A stretch of DNA of 64,000 nucleotides from Nocardioides szechwanensis (GTDB lineage Bacteria; Actinomycetota; Actinomycetes; Propionibacteriales; Nocardioidaceae): assembly GCF_900103935.1 (NCBI RefSeq), contig NZ_FNIC01000002.1, positions 1-64,000 of the forward strand, in the 5' to 3' direction. Of this stretch, positions 51,529-60,737 are shown piece after piece (position 1 is the first letter of the stretch; each line of letters begins with the position of its first letter). The notes under the pieces were generated by a model. That model saw nothing but the letters and a program-made list of their open reading frames with translations. It was not told where the DNA came from and searched no databases. The position numbers and the translations under genes are program-made.

Positions 51529-52815
51529 ATGCCCCCCGCATCCTCTTCGGCCGGTTCGCTCTCGGCGATGTACCCCGCTTACCCCGCCCCGACGGCCGAG
51601 GCCCTCGCCCACTACGACGCCATGGTGTCGTTCATGCGGGAGGAGGTGTTCCCGGCCGAAGCGGCGTACGAGACGTTCCGTCACGAGGCGGCGCCCGGCG
51701 ACCACACCGTCCCGCCGGTGGTCGAGGAGCTCAAGGTCAAGGCGCGCGAACGTGGCCTGTGGAACCTCTTCCTGCCGTCGGAGTCGGGGCTGACCCAGCT
51801 GGAGTACGCCCCGATCGCCGAGCTGTCCGGGTGGAGCCTCGAGCTCGCGCCCGAGGCGCTCAACTGCCAGGCCCCCGACACCGGCAACATGGAGCTCCTC
51901 CACCTCATCGGCACCGACGAGCAGCAGGCCACCTGGCTGCGCCCGCTCCTGGACGGCGAGATCCGCTCGGCGTTCGCGATGACCGAGCCCCGCGTCGCCA
52001 GCAGCGACGCCACTAACATCGAGACCCGGATCGTGCGCGACGGCGACGAGTACGTCATCAACGGTCGCAAGTGGTGGATCTCCGGCGCGGCCGACCCGCG
52101 CTGCAAGGTCCTGATCGTCATGGGCAAGACCGACCCCGAGGCCGCCACCCACCGCCAGCAGTCGATGGTGATCGTCCCCACTGACACCGCCGGCGTCGAC
52201 ATCCAGCGCTCGCTGCCCGTGTTCGGGCGGCAGGACCAGCACGGCCACTGCGTCGTCGAGCTGACCGACGTGCGCGTGCCTGTGACCAACATCCTCGGCG
52301 AGGAGGGCGGCGGCTTCGCGGCCGCCCAGGCCCGGCTCGGCCCCGGCCGGATCCACCACGTGATGCGGGCCCTCGGCGCGGGGGAGCGGGCGCTGGCCAT
52401 GATGGTCGCCCGGGTCCAGGAGCGCGTCGCCTTCGGCAAGCCGCTCGCCGACCAGTCCGCCGTGCGCGAGCGGATCGCGGAGTCGCGGATCGAGCTCGAC
52501 CAGGCCCGCGCCCTGTGCCACCACGCGGCGTACGTCGTGGACGCGCGCGGCAACAAGGAGGCCCGACACCTGATCGCGGCCGCCAAGGTCGCCGTACCCC
52601 GGGCGGTGCTCTCGGTGATCGACCGTTCCATCCAGGTCCACGGCGGCGCCGGCGTCTCCGACGCGACCCCGCTGTCGATGCTCTACGGCTGGCACCGCGC
52701 GATGCGGCTCTTCGACGGGCCCGACGAGGTGCACCTGACCACCCTGGGCCGCGCCGAGCTCAACCGCACACCGCTCTTCGACCTGCCAGAGTCGATCTTC
52801 AGCCAGTTCGACTGA
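51529..52815 (+). CDS. Acyl-CoA dehydrogenase (ACAD10/11-like)
   Basis: A 428-aa flavoprotein. LFLPSESGLTQLEYAPIAELSG, FAMTEPRVASSDATNIETRI (FAD/substrate site), KWWISGAADPRCKVLIVMGKTD, GPGRIHHVMRALG and RMSxxR-like RSIQVHGGAGVSDATPLSMLYGWHRAMRLFDGPDEVH identify the ACAD10/11 branch, where the base is near DGPDEVH rather than the MCAD YEG motif. It introduces a double bond in an acyl-CoA, which may be branched or hydroxylated, since ACAD10/11 act on 4-hydroxyacyl-CoA after a kinase step. ATG at 51529 has GATGAT 6 nt upstream. An identical hairpin to 8695-8732 follows. Confidence 0.88.
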   Translation: MPPASSSAGSLSAMYPAYPAPTAEALAHYDAMVSFMREEVFPAEAAYETFRHEAAPGDHTVPPVVEELKVKARERGLWNLFLPSESGLTQLEYAPIAELSGWSLELAPEALNCQAPDTGNMELLHLIGTDEQQATWLRPLLDGEIRSAFAMTEPRVASSDATNIETRIVRDGDEYVINGRKWWISGAADPRCKVLIVMGKTDPEAATHRQQSMVIVPTDTAGVDIQRSLPVFGRQDQHGHCVVELTDVRVPVTNILGEEGGGFAAAQARLGPGRIHHVMRALGAGERALAMMVARVQERVAFGKPLADQSAVRERIAESRIELDQARALCHHAAYVVDARGNKEARHLIAAAKVAVPRAVLSVIDRSIQVHGGAGVSDATPLSMLYGWHRAMRLFDGPDEVHLTTLGRAELNRTPLFDLPESIFSQFD

Positions 52816-52830
52816 GACCAGCCCCGAAAT

Positions 52831-52868
52831 CACGTTGACCCGCCCGAAAGTTTCGGGCGGGTCAACGG
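52831..52868. terminator. Perfect 16-bp-arm hairpin, copy 2 of an identical pair
   Basis: GTTGACCCGCCCGAAA (52834-52849), G, complement 52851-52866. All 38 bases equal those at 8695-8732. It sits between the convergent acyl-CoA dehydrogenase and transglycosylase genes, in line with two-way termination. Confidence 0.75.
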
Positions 52869-52883
52869 GTGAGGCTGGGTGAC

Positions 52884-54059
52884 CTATTTGGTGGTGTATT
52901 CCTTCACGCACTTGTCGAACGGGTCGGTGCTGCTCAGCGGGTTGTCGACGAAGCCGTCGAGCGTGCACTGGACGATCGCCTGAGCCAGGGTCAGCACCTG
53001 GTCGACCGGGTCGACCGACGTCGAGGGCAGCGGCGGGAGCGAGACCGAGGGCAGCGGGAGTGTCGGGCTCGGCAGGCCGCCGGGGCCGGGGCCCTCGTCG
53101 GTCGGCTCCTGCGTGGGCTCGGGCTCGGTGGTGCCGGGCTCGGTGGGCTGCGTCGGGTTGCCACCGGGGTTGCCGATGGTCTCGTTGCCGCTCGGCTGGT
53201 TGCTGTTGCCGTTGCCCGGGTTGTAGCTGGGGTTGGGCACGAAGTAGCCGGCCGAGGTCGTGGAGTTGGGCACGGCCATGTACTCGCCGTCGAGGTAGGC
53301 GTCCATGATCGAGAGCACCAGGTCGACGTACGCCGTGGAGTGGTTGTAGCGGTAGACCGCGGCGCGCTGACCGGTCAGGGTGCCGAGGTCGTCGGCGCCC
53401 GAGCAGAGGTAGACGGCGGAGGCCAGGGCCGCGTCGTCGATGTCCTGGGGGTTGCGCTGTGCGTCGCCGTCGGCGTCGACCCCGACGACCGACCAGGTCG
53501 AGGGGATGAACTGCATCGGGCCGACCGCGCGGTCGAAGGCCTGGTCGTTGTCGAAGAGGCCGGCGTCGGTGTCGCGGATGACCGCGGTGTTGTTGCTGCC
53601 GTCGAGCGCGATGCCGTAGATGCCGGGCACGGCGAGGCCGTTGTCGTCGAGGGTGTTGCCGCCGAAGCGTCCGTGGTTGGACTCCACGCGACCGATCGCG
53701 GCGACCAGCTGCCAGGAGAGGTTGCACGTCTCGTCGGCGGAGTTGATCACGGTCTCGGCACGCTGGTAGGCCGCGAGAGCAGCCGACGGGATGCCGTTGG
53801 TCGACGAGGTGGCGATGATCTGGGCGGTGTTGCCCGAGACCGCGCCACCGAGGCCGGTGCCGCCGGTGACCGACGCGGGGGCCTCGATCGCCTCGGTCGG
53901 CACGCTGGTCCCGTCGGGCAGGGTCCCGACCTGCGTCGACGCGGAGACGGTGGTGGTCGGACCGATGCCGGCGAGGCTCGCGGTCCAGGCGGCCGAGAGC
54001 AGGGCGAGCGGCACAATCGCCGACGCTCTCTGCACGCGACCGAATCGCTTGGCGGACAT
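52884..54059 (-). CDS. Secreted lytic transglycosylase-like protein
   Basis: A 391-aa exported protein with signal peptide (ASAIVPLALLSAAWTASLAGI, cleavage near 30). An MltB/SLT-like domain spans about 95-255: LVAAIGRVESNHGRFGGN contains the catalytic glutamate (E in RVESNHG), then FDRAVGPMQFIPSTWSVVGVDADGDAQRNPQDIDDAALASAVYLC, typical of actinobacterial lytic murein transglycosylases. A Pro/Thr/Gly-rich linker (about 290-350) and a short C-terminal helical tail with a cysteine pair follow. It probably cleaves peptidoglycan. GGGGAG before ATG 54059. An MtrA-like box lies upstream. Confidence 0.88.
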   Translation of the reverse strand: MSAKRFGRVQRASAIVPLALLSAAWTASLAGIGPTTTVSASTQVGTLPDGTSVPTEAIEAPASVTGGTGLGGAVSGNTAQIIATSSTNGIPSAALAAYQRAETVINSADETCNLSWQLVAAIGRVESNHGRFGGNTLDDNGLAVPGIYGIALDGSNNTAVIRDTDAGLFDNDQAFDRAVGPMQFIPSTWSVVGVDADGDAQRNPQDIDDAALASAVYLCSGADDLGTLTGQRAAVYRYNHSTAYVDLVLSIMDAYLDGEYMAVPNSTTSAGYFVPNPSYNPGNGNSNQPSGNETIGNPGGNPTQPTEPGTTEPEPTQEPTDEGPGPGGLPSPTLPLPSVSLPPLPSTSVDPVDQVLTLAQAIVQCTLDGFVDNPLSSTDPFDKCVKEYTTK

Positions 54060-54122
54060 GTCATCTCCCCTTGGTTGCAGCCACACTTCCCACCAGATGG
54101 CTGTTCCAACCCAACGAACCGT

Positions 54123-54138
54123 GTCACAAACAAGTTAC
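54123..54138 (-). promoter_or_regulatory. Candidate MtrA-type box upstream of the transglycosylase gene
   Basis: Minus strand GTAAC-TTGTTT-GTGAC, two direct half-sites 11 bp apart, about 65 bp before the start. MtrA of actinobacteria controls cell-wall hydrolases through GTnAC direct repeats. The assignment is from memory. Confidence 0.4.
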
Positions 54139-54193
54139 GGTCGCCCCGAGACGGACTGGAACGCACTGGTGGGCGCGTGGTTGTAACGAGTAT

Positions 54194-54211
54194 GCGTCAA
54201 GTCCATGACGC
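54194..54211. promoter_or_regulatory. Inverted repeat upstream of hemL
   Basis: GCGTCA-AGTCCA-TGACGC, perfect 6-bp arms, 108 bp before the hemL start. It may be an operator; no regulator can be named. Confidence 0.35.
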
Positions 54212-54318
54212 GGTCACCGGTACCCAAATAGTGGCGCACGTCACAGGGCCCCGCACGGGGCTCCCGGGTCGGGGAGGGCGGATTCGGGCTGGTTGGGCCC
54301 CTCGGCGACAATGACCCG

Positions 54319-55650
54319 GTGATCCCGGCCCCCACCGCCCCCGAGTCAGACGCGCTCTTCGCGCGGGCCCGAGCGGTGACGCCCGGTGGCGTCAACTCCC
54401 CGGTCCGCGCGTTCAACGCCGTCGGCGGCACCCCGCGGTTCATCCGCTCGGCCTCCGGCGCGTGGCTGACCGACGTCGACGGCAACGAGTACGTCGACCT
54501 GATCTGCTCGTGGGGCCCGATGCTGCTCGGGCACGCCCACCCCGAGGTCCACGCGGCGGTGAGCGCCGCCCTCGCGCGCGGCACGTCGTACGGCGCCCCC
54601 ACCGAGGCGGAGGTGCTGCTGGCCGAGGAGATCGTCGACCGCACCCCCGTCGAGCGGGTCCGCTTCGTCTCGTCCGGCACCGAGGCCACCATGTCCGCGA
54701 TCCGGCTGGCCCGCGGGTTCACCGGCCGCGACGTGATCGTGAAGTTCGCCGGCTGCTACCACGGCCACGTCGACTCGCTACTCGCCGCCGCGGGTTCCGG
54801 CCTCGCCACCTTCGCGACCCCGGGCACCCCCGGCGTCCCCGAGTCGTCGACCGCACTGACGCTGGTGCTGCCCTACAACGACCGTGCCGCCGTCGAGGCC
54901 GCCTTCGCGGAGCACGGCCCGCGGATCGCCTGCCTGGTGACCGAGGCGGCGCCGGGCAACATGGGCGTGGTCCCGCCCGAGCCCGGCTTCAACCGGTTCC
55001 TCGCCGAGACCTGCGCGAGCCACGGTGCCCTGTTCGTCAGCGACGAGGTGATGACCGGCTTCCGCGCGTCCCGCCTGGGCCAGTGGGGCCTCGACGGCGC
55101 GGTCGAGGGGTGGCGTCCCGACCTGATGACGTTCGGCAAGGTGATGGGCGGCGGGTTCCCGGCCGCGGCGTTCGGCGGCCGCGCCGACGTGATGTCGCGA
55201 CTCTCGCCGGAAGGACCCGTCTACCAGGCCGGCACCCTCTCGGGTAACCCGATCGCCACCACCGCCGGGCTGGCCACCCTGCGCCTGGCCACCGACGACG
55301 TCTACGCCCACATCACCGCCGCCGGCGACACGATCAAGGCGGCCGCGAGCGACGCCCTCACCGCGGCCGGCGTGCCCCACGTCGTCCAGAGCGCCGGCAC
55401 GATGTTCTCGGTCTTCTTCACCGACCCCGCCGACGGGCCCGTGCGCGACTTCGCCGACGCATCGCGCACCGACACCGCGGCGTACGCCGCCTTCTTCCAC
55501 GCCCTGCTCGAGCGTCAGGTCTACCTGCCGCCGTCCGCCTACGAGGCGTGGTTCCTGTCCTCCGCCCACGACGACCGCGCCGTCCAGACGGTGCTCGACG
55601 CCCTGCCCGCGGCCGCCGCGGCGGCCGCTGCCACCCGAGGAGACCGATGA
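54319..55650 (+). CDS. hemL: Glutamate-1-semialdehyde 2,1-aminomutase HemL
   Basis: A 443-aa PLP enzyme that converts glutamate-1-semialdehyde to 5-aminolevulinate, the heme precursor. [86 protein letters not shown] and the Schiff-base lysine [11 protein letters not shown] are all present. GACAAT lies 6 nt before GTG 54319. A run of alanines (AAAAAAA) is near the C-terminus. ATGA couples it to the phosphatase gene. It leads the cytochrome c block. Confidence 0.97.
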   Translation: MIPAPTAPESDALFARARAVTPGGVNSPVRAFNAVGGTPRFIRSASGAWLTDVDGNEYVDLICSWGPMLLGHAHPEVHAAVSAALARGTSYGAPTEAEVLLAEEIVDRTPVERVRFVSSGTEATMSAIRLARGFTGRDVIVKFAGCYHGHVDSLLAAAGSGLATFATPGTPGVPESSTALTLVLPYNDRAAVEAAFAEHGPRIACLVTEAAPGNMGVVPPEPGFNRFLAETCASHGALFVSDEVMTGFRASRLGQWGLDGAVEGWRPDLMTFGKVMGGGFPAAAFGGRADVMSRLSPEGPVYQAGTLSGNPIATTAGLATLRLATDDVYAHITAAGDTIKAAASDALTAAGVPHVVQSAGTMFSVFFTDPADGPVRDFADASRTDTAAYAAFFHALLERQVYLPPSAYEAWFLSSAHDDRAVQTVLDALPAAAAAAAATRGDR

Positions 55651-56327
55651 GCCAGACCCCCGACACGATCGTCCACCTGATGCGCCACGGCGAGGTGCAC
55701 AACCCCGAGGGCGTCCTCTACGGCCGCCGCGACGGCTTCCACCTCTCCGACCTCGGCACCCGGATGGCCGAGAAGGTCGCCTCCTCGCTCGAGGGCCGCG
55801 ACATCGTGCACCTCCGGGTGTCTCCGCTCGAGCGGGCGCAGGAGACCGCCGCGCCCCTGGCCATGGCCCAGGGTCTCGACGTCACCACCGACCCGCGGAT
55901 CATCGAGTCCACCAACGTCTTCGAGGGCGAGCGTTTCGCCGAGGGCGACGGGGCGCTGCGCAAGCCCGCCAACTGGCGCTACCTCTGGAACCCCTGGCGT
56001 CCTTCCTGGGGTGAGCCCTACAAGGAGGTCGTCGGCCGGATGATGGCCGCGGTCCACGACGCCCGCGAGGCGGCCGCCGGCCACGAGGCGGTGCTCGTCT
56101 CCCACCAGCTGCCGATCTGGATCACCCGCCTGCACGTCGAGGGCCGCTCGTTCCTCCACGACCCCCGCAGGCGCCAGTGCACGCTGTGCTCGCTCACGTC
56201 GTTGCACTTCGTCGGCGACCGGCTGACCCAGGTCTCCTACAGCGAGCCTGCGGGCGACCTGATTCCGGTCACCGACAAGAAGGCGCCGTTCTCGGCGGGC
56301 GGCGCCCCCGAGGAGAAGCGGCCCTGA
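55647..56327 (+). CDS. Histidine phosphatase family protein
   Basis: A 226-aa branch-1 histidine phosphatase: [12 protein letters not shown] (RHG with the nucleophilic His near 13), [15 protein letters not shown] (R/E pair), and [15 protein letters not shown] (second His). The [13 protein letters not shown] segment is characteristic of the actinobacterial proteins next to hemL and TlpA/CcdA. The substrate could be a small phosphate ester or protein; it is unknown. It sits within a coupled operon, so a heme-related or housecleaning role is possible. Confidence 0.88.
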   Translation: MSQTPDTIVHLMRHGEVHNPEGVLYGRRDGFHLSDLGTRMAEKVASSLEGRDIVHLRVSPLERAQETAAPLAMAQGLDVTTDPRIIESTNVFEGERFAEGDGALRKPANWRYLWNPWRPSWGEPYKEVVGRMMAAVHDAREAAAGHEAVLVSHQLPIWITRLHVEGRSFLHDPRRRQCTLCSLTSLHFVGDRLTQVSYSEPAGDLIPVTDKKAPFSAGGAPEEKRP

Positions 56328-56328
56328 C

Positions 56329-56901
56329 ATGAGCACTGTCCGCCGTACCGCCTCGCTCCTCGTCGCGCTGACCTCGCTGGTCGCGCTGGCGGGGTGCACG
56401 AGCCTGCAGGGCACGAACGACGGCGGTTACGTCCCCGGCAAGGGCGGGGTCGCGGAGATCGCGCTCGACAACCGCGAGAAGGCGGTCGACCTCGATGCCG
56501 AGACCGTCGACGACGGCCGGCTCGACCTGGCCGACCTGCGCGGCGAGGTCGTCGTGGTCAACGTGTGGTGGTCGGGCTGCGCCCCGTGCCGCACGGAGAT
56601 GCCGATGCTGGTCGAGGCCTCCGAGGAGCTCGACGCGAAGTTCGTCGGCATCAACACCCGCGACCTGAGCGTCGACGCGGTGCGCGCCTTCGAGCGCTCG
56701 GCCGGCGTCACCTACCCGTCCTACTACGACCCGGGCGGCGAGACTCTGCTCGCCTTCGGCGCCCGCTACTCGCCGCGGGCGATGCCGACCACGCTGGTGC
56801 TCGACCGGGAGGGTCGGGTCGCCGCCGTAGTCACCGGCGCGATCCCGTCCAAGACCACCCTGGTCGACCTGGTCGAGGAGATCGCCGCCGAAGATGGGTG
56901 A
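56329..56901 (+). CDS. TlpA/ResA-like membrane-anchored thioredoxin
   Basis: A 190-aa lipoprotein thiol oxidoreductase: signal and lipobox LVALAGC (Cys22), then the thioredoxin fold with VVNVWWSGCAPCRTEMPMLVEA (CAPC active site near 84-87), and cis-Pro in AMPTTLVLDREG. It works outside the membrane, reducing the CXXCH heme-binding cysteines of apocytochrome c with electrons from CcdA. ATG at 56329 is 1 nt after the phosphatase stop codon, and its 3' end overlaps ccdA by 8 bp. Confidence 0.92.
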   Translation: MSTVRRTASLLVALTSLVALAGCTSLQGTNDGGYVPGKGGVAEIALDNREKAVDLDAETVDDGRLDLADLRGEVVVVNVWWSGCAPCRTEMPMLVEASEELDAKFVGINTRDLSVDAVRAFERSAGVTYPSYYDPGGETLLAFGARYSPRAMPTTLVLDREGRVAAVVTGAIPSKTTLVDLVEEIAAEDG

Positions 56902-57655
56902 CTGGTTCCAGGAACAGGCCGCGAGCGGCTCGCTCGCACTCGCGCTGCCGGTTGCCCTGGTGGCGGGGCTGGTGTCGTTCTTCTCCCCGTGCGTGATCCC
57001 GCTGCTGCCGGGCTACCTCTCCTACGCCACCGGCCTGTCGGGCGCCGACCTCGCGTCGGGCGAGGGTGACGCACGTCGCTGGCGGATGCTGCTCGGCTCG
57101 GTGCTCTTCGTGCTCGGCTTCGCGCTGGTCTTCGTCGCGATCGGCACCGTCACCGGTGCGATCGGCTTCTGGCTGCGCACCTGGCAGCGCGAGATCACCG
57201 TCGTGCTCGGGGCGCTGACCATCGTCTTCGGGCTCGCCTTCGCCGGCCTCATCCCGTTCCTGCAGCGCGACTGGCGGGTCCACAAGGTCCCCGCCGTCGG
57301 GCTGGCGGCCGCGCCGCTGCTCGGCGTGCTGTTCGGCCTCGGCTGGACCCCCTGCATCGGCCCCACCCTCGGCGCGATCTCCACGCTGTCCATCAACGAG
57401 GCCACCGCGGCCCGCGGCGCGCTGCTCTCCGGGGTCTACGCACTCGGCCTGGGCATCCCGTTCATCCTGCTCGGGCTCGCCTACAGCCGCGCGCTGCGCG
57501 CCGTCGCGTTCGTACGCCGCCACCAGGTGTGGGTGACCCGGTTCGGCGGCCTGATGCTGGTCGTCGTCGGCGTGCTGCTGGTCACCGGCTGGTGGGACAC
57601 CGCGGTCACCTGGATCCAGATCCGGCTGATCAGCGACTACGAGGTGAGCGTGTGA
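56894..57655 (+). CDS. ccdA: CcdA: cytochrome c biogenesis thiol transporter
   Basis: A 253-aa six-TM protein. The two redox cysteines are in FSPCVIPLLPGYLSYATG (TM1) and GWTPCIGPTLGAIST (TM4), the family signature. It carries reducing equivalents from cytosolic thioredoxin to the external TlpA-like protein. GTGA overlap with resB. The length fits short CcdA. Confidence 0.95.
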   Translation: MGDWFQEQAASGSLALALPVALVAGLVSFFSPCVIPLLPGYLSYATGLSGADLASGEGDARRWRMLLGSVLFVLGFALVFVAIGTVTGAIGFWLRTWQREITVVLGALTIVFGLAFAGLIPFLQRDWRVHKVPAVGLAAAPLLGVLFGLGWTPCIGPTLGAISTLSINEATAARGALLSGVYALGLGIPFILLGLAYSRALRAVAFVRRHQVWVTRFGGLMLVVVGVLLVTGWWDTAVTWIQIRLISDYEVSV

Positions 57656-59220
57656 CCGCCCCGACCCGACCGACCCGGGAGCGCCGGGCCGGCGAGCTCA
57701 CCCCGCGTGAGCTCGGGCGCTGGTTGTGGCGCCAGCTCACCTCGATGCGCACGGCTCTGATCCTGCTGCTCATGCTGGCCCTGGCCTCGGTGCCCGGCTC
57801 GATCATCCCGCAGGAGGGCGTCGACTCGGTCAAGACCTCCCGCTGGCAGAACGACCACCCCGACCTCACGCCGATCTACGAGAAGCTCGGCCTGTTCTCG
57901 GTCTACGACTCGGCCTGGTTCTCCGCGATCTACATCCTGCTGATGGTCTCGCTGGTCGGCTGCATCATCCCGCGCACGTTCCACTACCTGCGCGCGATCC
58001 GCGCCGCGCCTCCGGCCGCCCCTCGCAACCTGACCCGCCTCCCGGACCACGCGTCGTACGAGACGAGCGAGACGGTCGACGACGTGCTGACCCGCGCCCG
58101 TGCCGCGCTGCGCGACCGCGGCTACCGGCTGCGCCCCGCCGAGGACGGCTCCGACGCCGTCAGCGCCGAGCGCGGCTACCTGCGCGAGGTCGGCAACCTG
58201 CTCTTCCACCTCTCGGTGGTGGTCGTGCTCGTGGGCTTCGCCATGGGCGGCCTGTTCGGCTACCGCGGTGGCGTGATCCTGGTCGAGGGCTCGACGTTCA
58301 CCAACAACCTCACGCAGTACGACGACTTCGAGCCCGGCAAGCTGTTCGCCGCCGAGAAGATGGGCGCGTTCTCGTTCACCTTCGACAAGTTCGACGTCGA
58401 GTGGCAGGCCACCCCCTCGCGCGGCGTGATGGCCCGCGCGTTCAACGCCGACCTGACCTACCGCGAGACCCCCGACAGCCCGGAGGAGACCTATGACCTC
58501 CGCGTCAACCACCCACTGTCCATCGGCGACACCGACGTCTTCCTGATCGGGCACGGCTACGCGCCGGTCATCACCATCACCGACGGCAACGGCGTCACGA
58601 TCTTTAGCGGGCCGGTGCCGTTCCTGCCGCAGGACCAGACGTTCCTGTCGTTCGGTGTGGTCAAGGCGCCGGACTCCGAGACCGGCCAGATCGGCCTCGA
58701 GGGCCTCTTCTACCCGACCTTCGAGTTCCTCGAGGGCAACCCGGTGACCGTCTACCCCAACGACCTCAAGCCGCTGGTCTCGATGCTCGTCTACACCGGC
58801 GACCTCGGCCTGGAGACGTCCGCGCAGTCGGTCTTCGCCCTCGACAAGACCAACGCCACCCAGGTCATGCAGGACAACGGGAAGCCGCTGCGCCTCGACC
58901 TCGACCTCGGCGAGAGCGCGACCCTGCCCGACGGGCTCGGCACCGTGTCGTTCGACGGCGTGAAGCCGTGGACCCGGATCCAGCTCAGCCAGACCCCCGG
59001 CAAGCGGATCGCCCTCGTCGGCGTCGTACTGGCACTGGTGGGCCTGCTCGGCTCGCTCTTCATCCGTCCGCGACGGGTCTGGGTTCGTGCCCGCCGTAGC
59101 GGGGACGTCACAATCGTCGAGGTCGCGGCGCTCGACCGCTCCGGCGGTGGTGACGTGGTCCCCGTGCTCGAGGAGCTCGTGACCGAGCTCCAGGCACACC
59201 AAGGCAAGGAGAACGCATGA
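57652..59220 (+). CDS. resB: ResB: cytochrome c biogenesis protein
   Basis: A 522-aa membrane protein with three N-terminal TM helices (RTALILLLMLALASVPGSIIPQ near 32, WFSAIYILLMVSLVGCIIPRTFHYLR near 85, LLFHLSVVVVLVGFAMGGLFGY near 185). A large extracellular domain spans about 210-450, and a last TM (IALVGVVLALVGLLGSLFI) is near 455. It forms the System II heme-handling and ligation complex with CcsB. ATGA overlap with ccsB. Confidence 0.95.
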   Translation: MTAPTRPTRERRAGELTPRELGRWLWRQLTSMRTALILLLMLALASVPGSIIPQEGVDSVKTSRWQNDHPDLTPIYEKLGLFSVYDSAWFSAIYILLMVSLVGCIIPRTFHYLRAIRAAPPAAPRNLTRLPDHASYETSETVDDVLTRARAALRDRGYRLRPAEDGSDAVSAERGYLREVGNLLFHLSVVVVLVGFAMGGLFGYRGGVILVEGSTFTNNLTQYDDFEPGKLFAAEKMGAFSFTFDKFDVEWQATPSRGVMARAFNADLTYRETPDSPEETYDLRVNHPLSIGDTDVFLIGHGYAPVITITDGNGVTIFSGPVPFLPQDQTFLSFGVVKAPDSETGQIGLEGLFYPTFEFLEGNPVTVYPNDLKPLVSMLVYTGDLGLETSAQSVFALDKTNATQVMQDNGKPLRLDLDLGESATLPDGLGTVSFDGVKPWTRIQLSQTPGKRIALVGVVLALVGLLGSLFIRPRRVWVRARRSGDVTIVEVAALDRSGGGDVVPVLEELVTELQAHQGKENA

Positions 59221-60155
59221 CCGACGCAGCGTGGGAGACCCTCAGCGACCAGGCAGTCGCGGCCGCCGGGGTGGTCTACTTCCTCGCCCTGCTCGCGCAC
59301 CTCGTCGAGTGGGCCTCCCTGCGTGAGACCGGGGGCGAGGGCGACGGCGGTGCCGATCTCCCACCTGTACGCCGGCAGCGCGTCGCGATGTTCGGTCGGC
59401 TCGGGCTGCTCCTCACCGCGCTCGCGTGCGCGGTGCACTTCGTCTCGCTCCTGGGGCGCGGTCTCGCCGCCGACCCCAACCGGGTGCCGTGGGGCAACAT
59501 GTACGAGTTCACGCTGTCTGGCACCTTCGTCGTGACGTTGATGTACCTCGTGCTCTACCGGAAGTTCTCGCTCGCCTGGATGGCGCCGCTCATCCTGGCG
59601 TTCGTCCTCAGCACGCTGATGGTGGCCGTGATCTGGCTGCACAGCGAGGTCACCCCGCTGACCGAGGCGCTCAACTCCTACTGGCTCGTCATCCACGTCG
59701 TCTCCGCGGTGATCGCCACCGGAGCGTTCACGATCGGCGGCATCCTGTCGGCCGTCTACCTGGTCAAGGACCGCCGTGGCGACGCCACGTCCGGCCCGTG
59801 GGCACGGGTGCCGTCGCAGGCGATCCTGGACCGCGTGTCCTACCGGATCCACGCGTTCGGCTTCCCGGTGTGGACCTTCGCGGTGCTGATCACCGGCCCG
59901 ATCTGGGCGCACGAGGCGTGGTCGTCGTACTGGAACTGGGACCCCAAGGAGGTCTGGGCGTTCATCACCTGGGTGGTCTACGCCGCCTACCTGCACGCCC
60001 GGTCGACCGCCGGGTGGAAGGGGCGCAACGCGGCCATCGTGGCGCTGGTGGGGCTCGCGACGCTGTGGTTCAACTTCGTCGGGATCAACTTCTTCTCGAC
60101 CAACAGCCAGCACTCGTACGCCGAGGGCGCGCCCGCGTTCGTCGTCGAGCCCTAG
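59217..60155 (+). CDS. ccsB: CcsB: cytochrome c biogenesis, heme handling protein
   Basis: A 312-aa eight-TM protein with the tryptophan-rich WWD signature WAHEAWSSYWNWDPKEVWAFITWVVYAAYLH near 235-265. Histidines flank it (HSEVTPL, VIHVVSAV, YLHARST), the heme ligands of the System II synthetase. VPWGNMYEF is conserved. The reading frame ends at 60155. It closes the operon hemL-phosphatase-tlpA-ccdA-resB-ccsB. Confidence 0.96.
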   Translation: MTDAAWETLSDQAVAAAGVVYFLALLAHLVEWASLRETGGEGDGGADLPPVRRQRVAMFGRLGLLLTALACAVHFVSLLGRGLAADPNRVPWGNMYEFTLSGTFVVTLMYLVLYRKFSLAWMAPLILAFVLSTLMVAVIWLHSEVTPLTEALNSYWLVIHVVSAVIATGAFTIGGILSAVYLVKDRRGDATSGPWARVPSQAILDRVSYRIHAFGFPVWTFAVLITGPIWAHEAWSSYWNWDPKEVWAFITWVVYAAYLHARSTAGWKGRNAAIVALVGLATLWFNFVGINFFSTNSQHSYAEGAPAFVVEP

Positions 60156-60176
60156 GCGCTGGCGCCGGCCCGGCTC

Positions 60177-60389
60177 CTACGTGGAGTCGGGGTCCTCGGG
60201 CTCGCGCCGCTTGCGGTCGAGGTCGCGCAGGAAGTCGTCGTCGTCGTCGGGACCCATCACCCGTGGGGGCGGCGATGCGGGGCCGCGACGGCGCGGCAAC
60301 GGACGTCGTCCACCGCGCTGCTCAGCGAGCCGGACGACGATGTAGACCGCCACGGCGAAGAGCGCCACGAAGAGCAGGAACCTGAGCAC
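60177..60389 (-). CDS. Small membrane protein, 70 aa, uncharacterised
   Basis: A 70-aa protein: one N-terminal TM (LRFLLFVALFAVAVYIVVRLA), a basic region (RRPLPRRR), then an acidic tail (GPDDDDDFLRDLDRKRR). Such one-TM proteins lie near the men/ccs loci in several actinobacteria, but I do not know a function. GTG at 60389 has TACTCT 6 nt upstream on the minus strand, so it is leaderless. It is divergent from DUF4229. Confidence 0.7.
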   Translation of the reverse strand: MLRFLLFVALFAVAVYIVVRLAEQRGGRRPLPRRRGPASPPPRVMGPDDDDDFLRDLDRKRREPEDPDST

Positions 60390-60395
60390 CCCTCC

Positions 60396-60401
60396 AGAGT
60401 A
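60396..60401 (-). promoter_or_regulatory. -10 element of the 70-aa membrane protein gene
   Basis: Minus strand TACTCT, 6 nt, GTG at 60389. Confidence 0.5.
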
Positions 60402-60432
60402 GGTGCCCGATGGTCACGAACTACCCTGGGCC

Positions 60433-60438
60433 TACTCT
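60433..60438 (+). promoter_or_regulatory. -10 element of the DUF4229 gene
   Basis: TACTCT, 7 nt, GTG at 60446; it decides the start over an ATG at 60410. Two divergent -10 boxes lie 32 bp apart here. Confidence 0.55.
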
Positions 60439-60445
60439 TGGGGCC

Positions 60446-60721
60446 GTGAAGGAGTTCGTGGTCTACACCGCCTTGCGGCTTGCCTTGTTCATCGGATCGT
60501 TCGCGATCGTGTTCGGGATCTGGTTCGCCATCACCGGCGACGTCCCCATCTTCTGGGCCGTGGTGATCGCATTCGTGGCCAGCGGGCTGGGCTCCTACTT
60601 CCTGCTCAACGCCCAGCGCGAGGCCTTCGCCCGCCGGGTCGAGGTCCGCGCCCACGCCGCCTCCACGAAGCTCGAGGAGATGCGCACCAAGGAGGACGCC
60701 GACGAGGACCAGCCCTCGTAG
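60446..60721 (+). CDS. DUF4229 domain membrane protein
   Basis: A 91-aa protein with two TM helices (LRLALFIGSFAIVFGIWFAI and FWAVVIAFVASGLGSYFLL) and a C-terminal charged tail EAFARRVEVRAHAASTKLEEMRTKEDADED, the DUF4229 pattern. Function unknown. It lies 17 bp from the end of the convergent menA gene, a conserved neighbourhood in actinobacteria. Confidence 0.85.
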   Translation: MKEFVVYTALRLALFIGSFAIVFGIWFAITGDVPIFWAVVIAFVASGLGSYFLLNAQREAFARRVEVRAHAASTKLEEMRTKEDADEDQPS

Positions 60722-60737
60722 CTCAGCTACCGGTCGG

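Noticed and set aside
54060..54318. c-di-AMP (ydaO-type) riboswitch before the transglycosylase gene
   Set aside because: Considered because such genes often carry one, but the region is short and no conserved core was recognised.
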